In this document: piece by piece, positions 1 through 12,623 of the stretch
How positions within the stretch are numbered: position 1 is the stretch's first letter
How the letters are laid out: each line of letters starts with the position of its first letter
Assembly: GCA_963989385.1 (NCBI GenBank)
Contig: OZ022508.1
Coordinates: 56,149,087-56,213,086, forward strand
Length of the DNA: 64,000 nt
Direction of reading: 5' to 3'
From: Ctena decussata
Lineage: Eukaryota > Mollusca > Bivalvia > Lucinida > Lucinidae
Position numbers and translations under genes: made by a program
Notes under the pieces: model-generated
What the model was told of the DNA's origin: nothing
Seen by the model: only the letters and a program-made list of their open reading frames with translations
Database searches by the model: none

Positions 1-470
1 TATTTATGGACCGATGTTTCAGCGTTGCAGTTCCAAGGTCAGGGTCACAGTTGCTATTTTTAGAATAGAAAAAAACGTCACTGCTCTAGGACCTTCATTT
101 ATGGACACCTTTATTTATGGACCGACTTCAAAATAACTTTTTATGAATGTTTAATGTGAAATTATCTTGCGTAAGTTTGCGGTTCAATGTTGTAGGTCTA
201 TGATCAAGGTCAAAGTTTTTATTGCTAGAAAACTTTGTTATCGCTCTAGCCCCTTTATTCATGGACTGATTTTGCCATTTCTCCATACAAATGTTTAGTG
301 TGACAATATCTTGGACAAGTTCATGTCTCAGCATTGTACAGCTAAGGTCAAGGTCACATTCGCTTTTATGTTCGGTGAGAGGGGATTGAATCGCTTGTGA
401 TGCCTTGTTTTCACCAGAATTATTGCCCTTTATTAACGTCAGAAATTTGTTTATACTCAGTACCATGTGA
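1..470. repeat. Diverged tandem repeat with TTTATGGACCGA and AAGGTCAAGGTCA phrases
   Basis: Units of roughly 110-150 bp start at about 4, 112 and 253 (TTTATGGACCGA / TTCATGGACTGA). The weak minus-strand ORF across it is repeat translation. Confidence 0.6.
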
Positions 471-914
471 TTAAATAGATATCAAAATTAATGCATATAT
501 ATTTGTTTTCCATCAAAATCAATGCATATATATGCACCAATAGTGATCAAATTTCAGGAAAGTCTACTGCACCTGTCTTTTGGTTTCATTTTTAACAGAC
601 TTATGTCACTTAATTGATGTAGATGCAGTGGCGGGGCATGGTGCAATGCCTGCAGCGCCTTTATTTTTATTTGTTTTTACCAACGCAGTAATGCATTCAA
701 AAGGCAAACAATGTAGAACCAGATCAGACTGTTGCAATGCTGTCCTCCTGATGGAGCAGTCTCATCTGGATCTGTACATTTTGCTCAGATCTTTCTGTCA
801 CAATATTTAGAGTTTTACGGTAAGCTGCATGCGAAATATAGCGCAAAATTTAAAGTGTTTGAAATAATGACAAAAAACAGAAACACATTTTCCGTTATAT
901 TTAATTTATTATTT

Positions 915-1144
915 GAGCCGCGACACGAGAAAACCAACAAAGTGGTTGTGCGCCCAGCGCAGACTCAGATCAGCATCGGCCTAGTCTGTGCAGAGTCTTC
1001 CCTATGCACTGAAAGGGTAGCTAAGAATCTAAGCTACCCTCATGCGGACAGCGAAGACACTGATCAGATTGGGCGGGTGCCCAGGCTGATCTGAGTCTGC
1101 GCTGGGCGCACAACCACATTGTTGGTTTTCTCGCGTCGCGGCTC
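915..1144. mobile_element. GAGCCGCGACACGA foldback element, copy 1
   Basis: Arms GAGCCGCGACACGAGAAAAC / GTTTTCTCGCGTCGCGGCTC; sub-terminal AGACTCAGATCAGC repeated inverted. AT-rich ATTT on both sides. Confidence 0.8.
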
Positions 1145-1149
1145 ATTTT

Positions 1150-2580
1150 TCAAGCAAATAAGTAATGGAATAACAATACAAGTATACTTAACAAAAGAGA
1201 AAACGCTTCACCTGATTCGCTTCCATGTTATTATTTTCTTTGTTTTGTTTTGTTTTGTGAAATCAATGCCGCTTAACAAATCAGATTGCATATTAAAATT
1301 TAAATGTATGTGTAAGGCCAAGAAACTGTGAAGAGCGGTGAGCCGTTTCAGTTCAAAACAGTAAAATTCAGTGTGATCAGTGCTTTATCAATTTGGGACT
1401 TTATTAGATAAAGGAGCACACGTACATTATACAACTATCCTTGGTTTACTTTAGATATGCAAATAGGATAATAAAAATGTCAAAAGAGCAAAACTACATT
1501 AATATGTGTTAATCAACATTGAAATAAAGCTACTCTTCAAAAACATAATAAAGACGTTGAGCAACGAACTTCCCCACTAAAAAACTAATTTCGGGTTACT
1601 TCAAATTTATTTTTAGCAATTTTTCTTATGATGGATAAAGTGTATGTTTTAATTTATCTCATTACAACAACGAGAAAAAAAGTTGCTAAGACGATAAACC
1701 AAGATTAATCGGAAATAAACTTTCTCTATCGTTTAAATGGAAAAGGGGACGGGGATTTGAAATTTTGAAGATTTACACTTTTATTATCTGGTTTAATGTC
1801 TATGAGTATTTTTTTTTCAATCACTCTGTATGTAAATTATTCAGAACACCAATGAAATGTGCATTTTTGCTTATGTGTATAGTTGGTAAATGGCAAAATA
1901 TGTTAAAATTTGAGCAAGCTAGGATCACTCTGTTATAACGAGTATCTAATTCATTTTTTCCGGGAAGTTTAGTTGAATGTCTACCACGACAAAAATGTAT
2001 ATTCAGGCAATACACATTATTGTAAAAACATACAAACTGTATTTAGCGTTTTCAGTTTTGCTCGGTATATACAGGTGAGATTGACAATTCAACATATTGC
2101 ATTGAAATGTTGCATAAATATCACTGGCATAAAACATACAATATAAAATGAAAATGGAATTGCATTAAAATTTTACAGTTTTTAAGTTACCCCAATGAAC
2201 CGAACAATTGGAAGATTGCAACAAGGTAGACATTAATCAATGTCTGTGCTGTTAAGAACGAAGTCTTAACAGTTTGTTGTTTCGCAAGCTAGTTTTTATA
2301 CAGCGCCACATATAAAGCCGCTTGTTAACAAAAATTGTTTACATACACTGTGAAACGATGTAAATAATCATAATGTAAATCTTGTCCTATTTTTTGCTTT
2401 TATAATTTTATTAACAATATTTGATTGACTACATGCATAAAAACAATATTTTATATGTATACATCAATAAGAAGGTTTTTATTTAAAGGATAGAATAAAG
2501 GGATGATTGCATATCAGATATAGCTATGTTTAGCTTTGCAAACAGTTGCATGGCTGTGAGAAAATATGTTTAAAATGTTC
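1150..2580. other. No recognisable feature
   Basis: AT-rich single-copy-looking DNA between the first foldback and a repeat near 2.6 kb. No ORF with coding features. Confidence 0.5.
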
Positions 2581-3340
2581 TAGTTTGCAAGGAGCCAGTA
2601 GCTCCCGGGAAATTTCCAGTAACCCTCTAAAAATGACCAGTATTTCCCGGAGTCCTGGAAAATATGACTATTCCCCGCCTTCTTGCCAACCTTGATAGTA
2701 TATTTGCCGTATTCGCCGACATTAGTCAATATTGCACATGCTGTAATAAGCGCACATCTATGGTGTGTTTTTGAGAAACATTCTGTACGCCTTAATAAAT
2801 ACAAAGCCACTGGATATTTTCTTCCTTTTTATTGAGACTTGTATTTCCCCTGTTCGGAGATTCTATCGTTTGACCTGTATAAGCTTTGATTTGTACTTGA
2901 CTGTGCGCTTAATAGAACGATTTTTCATGACAATTGACACTTTTCTGATAAAAATGAATTTCAAAGCGCACTGTGTCCTTATTACATCAAATACAGTATT
3001 GGAGATACTTAAGAATATGCTTCGCCCCGGACTCCTCTTTAACTTTCAACTATTATATTCTAGGCGTCTTTCAAAATATTTACAAAATAAGAAAGGATGC
3101 AGACTACTGTTACAGTGCATCCACTTTTTAAGGTGTATGGGGATACCTACATGTTCCCATCTGTTCGCTCCCGGAATGACGAAATTCTTCCGAAATAAGG
3201 TCTTCTCTTATAAAAATTTGCAACTAGGTTCGAAGTCTTAGCTTTAAGATTTGACCCCTAAATGAGAAGAGAAGCAAACATGAAAACGGAAGAGTTGCCT
3301 CTCCTTTCACCTTCGTCGTAAAAAAAAACCCCCACCCATT

Positions 3341-3745
3341 CATTGGTTGGTTGGTTGCTTTGGGTTAACGACCCTTGAAACAATATTACAGTCTATATCT
3401 GGCCGTCTCCGCTAGAGAGGCAGTAAGTAAATGGATTAACGACACTTGAGACAATATTACAGTCTATATTTGGCCGTCTCCGCTAGAGAGGCAGTAAGTA
3501 AATGGATTAACGACACTTGAGACAATATTACAGTCTATATCTGGCCGTCTCCGCTAGAGAGGCAGTAAGTAAAAAGAAGAAATAGGCGACAGAAAAAAAA
3601 ATATCGAAAACAACCCCAGTCGCACCTATTGTAAGCACAGTAGGCTCTTGCCCTGCTATTATCCAAATTCGTAGGAAGCCCCGGCACTGAAAGCTAACCA
3701 GCACCATTTCCCGACCCGACCAACCCCCAACCATTCGTGGAACAC
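3341..3745 (-). mobile_element. SINE family B copy with internal 71 bp triplication
   Basis: Carries the family B sequence (TTAACGACCCTTGAAACAAT…GGCCGTCTCC…GCCCCGGCACTG). Read on the minus strand, its simple tail (AACC)n is at the 3' end. Short similar flanks (CCATTC) suggest a duplicated target. Inside, a 71 bp unit is present three times. Confidence 0.7.
3365..3577. repeat. 71 bp tandem triplication inside a SINE
   Basis: Units begin TTAACGAC at 3365, 3436 and 3507. Units 2 and 3 are nearly identical to each other; unit 1 differs more, which suggests stepwise duplication after insertion. Confidence 0.85.
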
Positions 3746-4633
3746 TGGAAGTGATTATGAGTGAAATAATAATTCGCAAACTGACAAGTCCACAGAATGA
3801 CTATAAAGAAACGTTACATATATCCAAAAGGACAAGGAACGAAAATAAACCATATGAATAAGAAAAAGAAATTAAAACTATAACATGAAAACAAAAAAGC
3901 AATAAATACCGCTAGGTTATAATAAATTGCATTGATATATTGCACATCGAAATGGTGTTAGTAACTCTCTTATATGTAAACACATTTACCGCCATCGATC
4001 TGTAACTATACTCATCCGAATTAATAACACAACACTCACTGTATCCAATATTTTATACCCCATTGCATGTGTAGATTATTTTCTTAATTTACCAGGAATT
4101 GACCTTTACTGTCCTTGAAATTCATTTTCCATTTATGAAATGGTTCACGTTTGAGCGAACACAGTCGAGAAATAGTCGCTTTATAAAAGTCGTATTACGT
4201 GGTGTAACTTATGTGTGTCTGTATGAAAGCGTCACATCGAGTGCCGGATCTAGGATTATTCCAGGAATCCCAGTCTGCCGAACTGTTCAAATGTCAAGAC
4301 ACCATTAATGGATGGTAACGGAAATGTCTGGCTTCCTGTTGTATGCATAAAATAAGCGTGTGACAACTCTAGGGGCTCTGTAGTCATATTCTTTTTTTTC
4401 GACTTTTGAAAATCGGGTATCTCTCGACGGTGCTTGCTTATGCATGGATTATTAAATGAACGGAACTGATATTCAGGAAATTTAATCATAGAAACCTAAG
4501 TAATTAAATTAATAATAGTCTGCATATGACATGAGCTATGATTTTTTATAAATCAAGTGTTGCGTTTGTAATTTGGTTGATATATTTCTTTTAGTAGAAG
4601 TCACACGCCCACACACAGCACTAAAATACAAGT

Positions 4634-4852
4634 ATAGCTAACTCTCGTTATCCCAAATTCTGATATCTTAAAGTACCCTCTTATATTAAAAACTGTTGTT
4701 TTAACACATTTCCTGTTATTCATTATATTTCATCTCTTATTTCAAATACTACTGTTATCTCAAGGTAAATTTTCTGGGACCAGAAAATTTACATTGAGAT
4801 GACAGTTAGTTTGAGGTAAACTGCAACTTTGAGATATCGAAAGTTGACTGTA
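4634..4852. mobile_element. Foldback element with CTCTCGATATC-type ends (pogo/Tigger-like), copy 1
   Basis: TAGCTAACTCTCGTTATCCC at left pairs with GAGATATCGAAAGTTGACTG at right; interior palindrome around GGTAAATTTTCTGGGACCAG. The ends resemble pogo/Tigger-type elements of many invertebrates. Confidence 0.65.
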
Positions 4853-5731
4853 TATCGGAGAACTCGCATTGTACCGTAATTGCCGTAAATGTTGGGAGAC
4901 TGACAGCTGGGAACCAAACAGAGACATAAGAATTGTGATTCGGAAGTTAACATGTTTGGTGAACTGCAGTTATTCTTCAACACGATAATGTTTTAAATCG
5001 TGATAACGTGTATTTCCATTCTTAATCGTTACTGAAATTATTATACATATTGTAAATTATTTCTTTACTCTGGGGGAAACGGAGCTTTTCTTCGCCTCGC
5101 TAGTCTGTCATAAAAGAAAGCTTGTATTTGTACATGTCACGTCGTCGTCACTTGTCTAAGACATCTGACGTCATGACATAATGCACTACGTCACATAAAT
5201 CCAAGACGTCAAGAAAACTTCATCCGACCCATACGTGATACGAAAATCATACTGAAATAGAATATAGGTGTTGTTTACTATGTGAAATTATAATTTCTTA
5301 GTTTGCTTATAGAGAGGTCATAGAATGCATATCAAGTTATAAGCGAGTAACTCTCTTCTTCTGTGTCCCTACATTATAGAAATTACGGTACTTTCTAATA
5401 TGACATTTTTTGAACATTCACCTGCCAGACAAGAAAAGTTCTGATGCAACTGTCTCCTCGTAAAATTGTCTAAAAACCAGGACGTAGCCAAACACTTTAA
5501 GATGTATGGGTACACCTCTAGGTGTTCTTTCCGCCATTTTGACAAAGCAGAACAATTTTTTGACTACATGTCTGCCTCCCTGGATGATAAAATACTTCTT
5601 AGAGAAGAAAACTGTTAGACCCATTGACAAGGCAAAATGAAAATGGCATAGCTGTACATTTCCCCAGAAAGTATATTCATTCACCATAAGATAGAATAGT
5701 TCCAACTAGGGTAAAAATACTGATGACAACA

Positions 5732-5961
5732 TCAGCCTAACAACTCTTCAGCAAGTGGTCCGTTATGCTTTGGCCAGCTCAAAATGAGATCCTGAATCCA
5801 GGTAGGAATGTGGACGAGAGGTTTGAAAAAGAAGGTTGCATCGAGGCCTACCGCATACTCCAACTTCGGATGTCTGGCTAACAGCGCGTGCACCATGGCT
5901 TCCGGGACTTTATGTATTTTGGAGCTGATGACTTTGTTTCGATGTTTCATATTTCCAAACA
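5732..5961 (-). CDS. Dehydrogenase exon 4 (C-terminus)
   Basis: The acceptor TTTATTTCAG ends at 5962. The exon opens TG, giving TTG Leu with the last base of exon 3, then FGNMKHRN and a characteristic RDH-type C-terminal stretch (LEYAVGLDATFFFKPLVHIP). It stops at 5734-5732 (TGA). It lies 4.4 kb from exon 3, but phase and family homology both support the join. Confidence 0.87.
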
Positions 5962-8900
5962 CTGAAATAAACAAGGCAGTGCTCCAGATAAGAAGATGTA
6001 ACAAGGATATTTCAAGCATATTGACCCATATTACTAAAAAAAAAACAAAACAAAAAAAAAGAAAAAACATATATTGTTAACCCAGATAAGAACCATGTCG
6101 CCGAGGCGGTTTTAATGAGTGGTAATGAAATATATTTTCTAAATCAGAAAAGATATCTCAGAATTATCCTTAAAACCCAATTTTAGCTGGAGGTCTGAAT
6201 GTATGCGAAAATAAAATTCTTTAATATGACACCTACCACCATGCCTTGATTTTTACTCTGTGAATATTGTTGGTTGTAAAATTGCATACACAATTCAAGA
6301 ATTGAAATCTCGTTTTAATAGCTTTCACGAAGTCATACATAAAAGAATTTGCTTAGTTTAATGTTTGTGTAGTCCGAAGGGTTTTCTTAGACATTAAATA
6401 ACACATGTGTATTTGAAATGTATTTCAGAGAAAAACTGATGTCCCAACACCATCCAATTTCTCATCCGCTTTAATGGATAAGAAGTCTGTACAAATAAAA
6501 TAGCTGTGCAAGTTTTGAGAAAATCAATCCACTGGTTCTAAAGATATCCTACATAGAACACTTTATCCTTGAAAAATGGGCCAAGGTTGCCAACTACTGA
6601 ACATGTCGTAAATCTGCCATAACGATATATTCATGCAAGTCTGATGAATATCTGTAAATTGGTTCACGATATAACTCATTTTTACGAGATAAAAATAAGC
6701 ATTTGTAAGTAAGCTTCTGGCCTTGAAAATGAGGTCAAGGTCATCAAGACATTTTAAACTCTTGAGATTGTCCAAAAGGTATATCTATGAAAATTAAGTG
6801 GAAATCAAGCTAAAGCTTAATGAGATATATCAATTTTAGTGAAATTTTCACATAAGTAAGTCCTCCTGTGACGTCACCAAAATCTGATCAGCTCTTTTAA
6901 GCTAGTTCCAGTGATGTATCCACGCAAATTTGGTGAAATTCAATCGACTGGTTCATGAAATATTGTGGGTACAAGAAACTGTCATCTAAGTCCTCCAGCG
7001 ACCTTGAAGAGGAGGTCAAGGTCACCTAAATGCAAAAAGCTCTTAAACTTGTCCCAGTGATGCATGCATGCAAGTTTAGTGAAACTCCATACATTTGGTT
7101 CAAGAGATATAGTGGGTACAATAAATTGTCATCCAAGTCCTCCAGTGACCTTGAATCATCAAAATCTAACCAGCTAATGATGTATCTATGCAAGATTGGT
7201 TGAATTCCATCCATTGGTTCAAGATATATTGTGGATACAAGAATAGTCATCTAAGTCCTCCAGTGGCATTGAAAATAAGGTCCTCCAAACGTCCTGATAT
7301 GACCGAAATACTGTTGAAAAGGACGCAAAATCGCAAGTCATCCATCCAGCCAGTACTTCTCTTTAGGGCCTGTACAAATTTGTATACAGCACTGCAAAAC
7401 TTTAACAGAAAAAGTCCTTAAAAGTCAGATCCTTTGGAAGCAAGGAAAACACCAAAGAAATGAAAATAGCACACTCGGTTTAACTGCGGCTGCTCATGAC
7501 CAGAAATGAAATGTGCAACTCCGGCCATGCCCCTAGCAGCGGCTACTGTACTATTAAAATGAGTCGAAATGAAATAAGTGATTCCAAAGGACCAGAACTT
7601 ACACAATCTACACTATGAATGAATACCGAGGGACGATTAAGGGCCGTCACACGGTACCTCACACCAGTTTCAGTGAAGTTTCAATAAAATGTGCAAACCC
7701 AGCCGTGCCCCCTAGCTGCAGCTGGGCTACTCTATTTTCAGAATGACTCGAAATGAAATCATTGATTCGAAAGGACTAGAAATTATATAATCTGCACTAT
7801 GATGGAGTACGGGGAGATTTAACGGCCGCCGCACAAACCTCCAGCATCCTGTGAAGTTAAATAAGATTGTAAATGTTAGAGTTTTTGAAATTAAGAAAAG
7901 GTCAGAAAAAATAAATAAAAGCATCGCTAACGACTGCGTGATACCCCGCCACTGCAAACCTTTACCACACACTGATTTTTCCAGATTTATGCATGTATAT
8001 AGCCGGGGACTGGGGGAGATAACTCCCATGGGGTAAATTTGACATCACTGGAGGCTTTCATCACTTTGATCATTTGCTGAAAGTTTCAGAAAAATTGCTT
8101 CAAACTCTGATTTTATATGGAATTTTTCATGATTTTATACATGTATATTGTCTCAGGGCAGGGGCAGATAACCCCTGATGATAAAATTTCTGTGCTCATA
8201 AAAAGCATTTGTTACTTCGATCATGTTTGTGAAGTTTCATCATGATACTCCAAGTAGTAAAGGAACTAGAGGCCAGAAACCGGTTTTTGTACATTGACAA
8301 GTGCCATAACTCTGTCAAAAATTAACGAAATTTGCCCATTAACAATCCCAAGCGAGACATTCTCGGTACAAATGCATATGCAAAATTTGAAGGAAATCCG
8401 TTGATAAATACTTAAGTTATCGAACGGAAACGAAGTGCGGACGGACAGACGGACGGACGTACGTACGACGGACGGACGGACAGACACACGGACGGCCAAC
8501 GTGAAAACATAATACCCCGCCACTAACGTGTGGCGGGGTATAAAAAGCAGACTATGCTTATTGAGCCTGCACTTGAAAAGAGGACTCAAGTAAACAAAGA
8601 CTTCTGATGTTATGTCTTTTACGTATTCTTTGCTTCTAAAGGGTCCATATTTTCGATTTCATCACCATAATAAGGCATACATGACAGAAATGATTTAAAT
8701 GTTCATTCGGTTAAGTAAAATCAATTCCCACACTGAAAAAATCTAACTGTTGTTACTATTCTGCTAGTTTAAGACTCTGAAATGCAGTATAAATGGAAGG
8801 AAAAAATCCGAGACACTGTAGGAAAACATCCGGGACACTAAATCCGTTGTAGGAAAAAATCTTTGACATTTGCAATGATTTTTGTCCTTGGTTTTCCGTG

Positions 8901-11900
8901 ACTATTTCACAAAGAACAAGAGCTTCACAAGCGGCGCATAATACGCCCGATTCAGTGTCATGAAGGAGTTTCAGAATGAACAAGATTGTTTATAGAAGGA
9001 TAGACAGGCAGACAAAACAGGGGAAACAACTCTGTAATTAATGACTGCAATGTTATCAAAACAACACATTAAATACTATTAGTACACCAAAAATCAGGTT
9101 CCAGGGTGAAGCAGCTCAGAAGTTGTGAACCGCCAAAGTCAAACAAGGGAGATAATTCATAAACTCTTAGTCGCAATACTTTCCCTTGACAATATACACA
9201 TCACCATAAAGTTTTGTTAAAATATTTCCAACGGTTAAGGAGATACAAAGTAAAACGGAAATTGATGCAAGGGCAGATAATTCAGGAAGTAAGCCAGAGT
9301 TGTGGTTCATGCGCATGATACATTACCCCATTATTATACACATTCCTACAAAGTTTCATTGAAATATTTCAAAGGGTTAAGGAGTTATGGGGAATGGGTT
9401 AGCCTAAAAAACTAATCAAAGGGAGGTTACTCCAAAATTAAGTAAGGGGGAACAACCATTCTTATATGCGACACACCGTCTTGTGATCATTCACATTGCT
9501 ATAAAGTTTCATCAAGATATACCAATTGGTTACTTAGTTATTGAATGCACAAGATTATTATACACAAAAATACCCTAAAAATCTAATCAAAGGGATGCAA
9601 CTCCAAAACGAAGAAGGGGAGAGCAACCATTGTTATACGCGACATATCATCAGACCCTCATACACATTGCTATGAAGTTTCATCAAGATATCCCAAACGG
9701 TTATCTAGTTATGGCGCGCACAAGACTAGTAGGGTAAAAAATAATCAAAGGGGCATAACTTTGAAACTAAGAAAGCGGGAGCAACCATTACTATACGCGA
9801 CACTTTGCCCCATCCTAATATATATGCCTACAAAATTTCATGAAGATATCTCAAACGGTTTCTGAGATATGGTGCGCACAAGAATGTTGACGGACGGACA
9901 GACAGGCGGACGGACGGACGGACGGACAGCGCCATGCCATAATACGTCCGTTTTTTTCAAAACGGGCGTATAAAAATGTGACAAACGACAAAATACGCCT
10001 ATAGAATGCTCAGCTGATTGCGAAGGATCCCAAGAAAGTATTGAAAATAAGTCTGTTTACTTACCTTATTGCTCCGTCACGCTTATGCGACATGCGACAT
10101 AAATTGTCAGAAAAAAATCGTTGACGATTGTCAGAAAAAATCACCGCCTACCGGGACTAAGCAACCACCCAGTGAAATGACACTATCAAAGAAAAAGGAT
10201 TTCATTGTCATTCATCTATTTTCCATCAGTGTACGACGTTTTGTGACCGTCTCCATTTTTAAAATAAAAGATGCCCTAAAAATAAGATGCAGCTTTAAAA
10301 GTAAGCAGAGCAGACTCTCATAAGCAGCAGTCTGATTTTGATCTATAATCTGTGTCGTTACTATTTAGATTTTAGGTGGTTCGTCCAACTTACAAAACCG
10401 GGATATGTTTCCACCATAGACTGGTTTTAGGTCTTCTGGGGCCCGCTCATATGCCATTTTTAAAGAATTGGCTAGTTTCTGACCGTCACAGATGCTAGTA
10501 TCAAATCCACCAGGCTCTATCGTGTGTATCCCTATGTCACTTTGGAAGAGTTCACGTCTGGAATATGAAAATAAAATGTTGTGAGGCTCAAGTTTGTTAT
10601 AGAATTCGTGGGAAGTAATTCCATACTGAGTGATAGCCATGTCAAAGCTATTCTAACGGATAGTCCGACTTATTTTCATAGCGAAATAATATAGAAATAT
10701 GTTACAACCCTTGTCAAATAATTCCGTTACTGGAAATTGGTCTTTCATATTTATTTTCATCATTTAAAGTTAAGAAAATATAAATATTTATATATTTCTG
10801 CAAGATTTTAATTTGCGGTTCTTCTGAAATAAAGGTTATGCTGGCAATAGTTTATATTCGCAAAACTATTTGCGGAAATAAAGCGTTCGCAAATATCCCC
10901 CGATTCACTGATGACCTTGACTGGCATTGCTCCAACATAACATTTTTTTTATCATCTTTTCAAGCAATTCTACTATTGTGACTTCCTGTTTCCTTCCCAG
11001 AACGCCTCGAAGGGAGTGGGATCGCCTCGCCAAGAAAAATATTTTTACTGGAGGTGCAAAGTCTCTCCGGGTTGACCCCCATTCAACAGGAATGCATAAA
11101 ATGGAAATAGCAGAAGTGCTTCACCAGAAAGCTCATTCACTAACCTCAAGCAGGTAGTAAACATTTTTAAGCCCGCTTTGGATACACAGTAGTTTGCAAC
11201 CCCAGGAAGTCCAATGTTAGACACTACGCTGCATACATTCACGATTCGGCCATTGGTCTGACGAATCAGAGGCAAGAATGTCAAGGTCACGGAAATGCTT
11301 CCAAATAAGTTGACTTTACAAACTTTTTCGAATTCTTCGGTGTTTTGCCATTCGATAGGAGAATATGCAGGCATCACTCCAGCATTGTTTACCAAGCCCC
11401 AGAGTCCTGAAAGCAAAAGAAGATATATATATAAAGCAGCTTTTCAAAAGTTTTTATTTTTACAATGTGCATTATCTCTTCACTTTTCTTTTTCTGTGTT
11501 ATATGCATTCAGAACCGATTTATTTTATCAAAACGAAGGTATGGCAACGGATTTTATTTTCCTTAGACACACCAATGTGCGTATATCAGTTGCTATTTTA
11601 TGTTTCCTGTTAGCATATTTACAAATATGTCATGTTTTGCCATAACCAATTTGCATATCTAACCTATATTTGCCTGTATACAAAGAAATACATAAATATT
11701 TATGCAGCCAGTAAAACAAAGCACAAAAAGTCCGACAGAGGCGGAAAAAACTCGGACATGACAACAGGAGAGAGAGGGAGACAGCAGTTTTACCTGTATC
11801 TTCTGGCAGTTTAGACTTTACTATTTCGTATGCCTTGGTCACCGATTCCTTGTCAGTAACATCTATCAACACGGTTTGCACCCTCGACGACGTCTTGTCA

Positions 11901-12133
11901 CTGAGATCACGAGCTCCTGTAGGTGTCAAACAACCGGCAAACACATTCACACCCTTTTCGTCCAACATCTGAGCAAGGAGGTTTCCGAACCCAGTATCGC
12001 ATCCAGTGATGAAGACATATTTAGATGTGATATTGTCAATTTTAAGCCGTAGAATGCTTGAGCGAATGAGGAATGCCAATGCTACCAGAGCAATGAATGA
12101 TGAGCATATGATAAACAGCACCAACAGTATCAT
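5732..12133 (-). CDS. Short-chain dehydrogenase, retinol / 17-beta-hydroxysteroid dehydrogenase-like (SDR9C type), 4 coding exons
   Basis: Spliced CDS: 12133-11794, 11406-11145, 10557-10394, 5961-5732 (340+262+164+230 = 996 nt, 331 residues plus stop). Every junction has GT donor and AG acceptor and the phases fit. An N-terminal hydrophobic segment (residues 1-24) suggests membrane anchoring, as in microsomal retinol dehydrogenases. The Rossmann motif TGCDTGFG is at residues 43-50, NNAG at 120-123, the catalytic Ser near 173 and YCVSK (Tyr186, Lys190) follow. IEPGGFDTS and a C-terminal segment ending in VHIPTWIQDLILSW are typical of RDH/HSD17B6 relatives, which run to about 317-330 residues. 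The family oxidises or reduces retinoids or steroids with NAD(H) or NADP(H); the substrate here cannot be told. A polypyrimidine-AG just before the ATG (12144-12145) suggests a noncoding 5' exon further upstream. No frameshift or stop is seen, so the gene looks intact. Confidence 0.9.
6100..7290. repeat. Intron 3 of the dehydrogenase gene: ~150 bp diverged tandem units
   Basis: Repeated phrases TTGGTTCAAGAGATATAGTG, AAGTCCTCCAGTGACCTTGA and GAGGTCAAGGTCACC recur about every 150 bp. No coding content. The same style appears at 26.2-26.7 kb. Confidence 0.65.
7288..7350 (+). mobile_element. SINE family C, 3' end fragment in the dehydrogenase intron
   Basis: Only the last ~60 bp: CGTCCTGATATGACCGAAAT through AAGTCATCCATCCA. 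It lies in intron 3, antisense to the gene. Confidence 0.6.
7941..8541 (+). mobile_element. TIR element with a one-sided GGACGG tract, A
   Basis: Ends ATACCCCGCCACT and, at right, GTGGCGGGGTAT. Just inside the right end is a tract of GGAC/GGACGT repeats (about 8439-8500) followed by a terminal hairpin (ATACCCCGCCACTAACGTGT…). Within dehydrogenase intron 3. Overlapping ORFs here are repeat translation. Confidence 0.65.
8941..9971 (+). mobile_element. TIR element with a one-sided GGACGG tract, B
   Basis: Ends ATACGCCCG / CGGGCGTAT. The interior is a diverged series of ~150 bp units (…AAGTTTCATCAAGATAT…CAAACGGTTA…). A GGACGG tract (9892-9928) sits before a right-end hairpin TACGTCCGT…AAAACGGGCGTA. 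In dehydrogenase intron 3. Confidence 0.6.
10394..10557 (-). CDS. Dehydrogenase exon 3
   Basis: The acceptor CATATTCCAG ends at 10558. The exon completes an Arg codon (CLR|RELFQSDIG) and includes IEPGGFDTS. A perfect GTAAGT donor at 10393-10388 ends it in phase 1. Without this donor the frame would stop soon after (…DEPPKI), which could mislead a gene caller into an early C-terminus. Confidence 0.88.
11145..11406 (-). CDS. Dehydrogenase exon 2
   Basis: The acceptor TTTCAG ends at 11407. The exon opens GA-CTC-TGG, completing the Gly codon begun in exon 1 (EDTG|LWGLVNNAG). It carries NNAG, the catalytic Ser and YxxxK. The donor is GTTAGT at 11144-11139, phase 2. Confidence 0.9.
11794..12133 (-). 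CDS. Dehydrogenase exon 1 (coding part)
   Basis: Begins at the ATG at 12133 and ends ...PEDTG with donor GT at 11793-11792, leaving one base (phase 1). It encodes the membrane anchor and the TGxxxGxG cofactor motif. The sequence directly upstream reads as a splice acceptor (T-rich tract then CAG), so the exon probably starts at 12143 with ten untranslated bases. Confidence 0.88.
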
Positions 12134-12172
12134 TTTCCCGACCCTGAAAAAAGAAAAGAAAAGATAATTGTC

Positions 12173-12308
12173 TTAGGACCGATTTCACGTCGTCTTAAAA
12201 CACAGACTAACTTTCAGTTATCGAATATTTCACCTTTACCGTAATGCGAAACTAGTCATTGATTAGCGCTTAAAACACGTTTTAAGGCGACGTGAAATCG
12301 GGCCTTAG
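12173..12308. mobile_element. Short foldback element upstream of the dehydrogenase gene
   Basis: Inverted ends GACCGATTTCACGTCGTCTT / AAGGCGACGTGAAATCGGGC, flanked by TTAG on both sides (12173-12176, 12305-12308). Starts 40 bp before the coding start of the dehydrogenase gene. Confidence 0.75.
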
Positions 12309-12411
12309 TGTTTATATTTATATACATTTCTCAGGAACGGAGTACGTATCATGCGACTGGATTATAATGTTTTTAAGAAGTTCCCTAAAGTGTATAATTC
12401 CATGACCATAT

Positions 12412-12623
12412 GAGCCGCGTCATGACAAAACCATCAAAGTGGATGTGCGCCCAGCGAAGACTCAGATCAGGCTGGGCATCCGCCCAGTCTGATCAGAGTC
12501 TTCGCTGTCCGCATAGAGCTAGGTTAGACCCTTAGCTACCCATTAAGTGCACAGCGAAGACTCTGGTCAGATGGCCTGGCTGATCTGAGTCTTCGCTGGG
12601 CGCACATGCCATCGCTGCGGTTC
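12412..12623. mobile_element. GAGCCGCG foldback element, copy 2
   Basis: GAGCCGCGTCATGACAAAAC at left; the right arm is decayed (CATCGCTGCGGTTC). Lies ~280 bp upstream of the dehydrogenase start. Confidence 0.75.

Noticed and set aside
2765..3241. 158-codon ORF on the plus strand
   Set aside because: Its 3' third runs into a foldback repeat (from about 3127). No domain and no splice context; treated as chance.
8266..8589. ORF with VRPSVVRTSVRLSVRTS repeats (similar at 13867-14169)
   Set aside because: Translation of GGACGG tracts in TIR elements.
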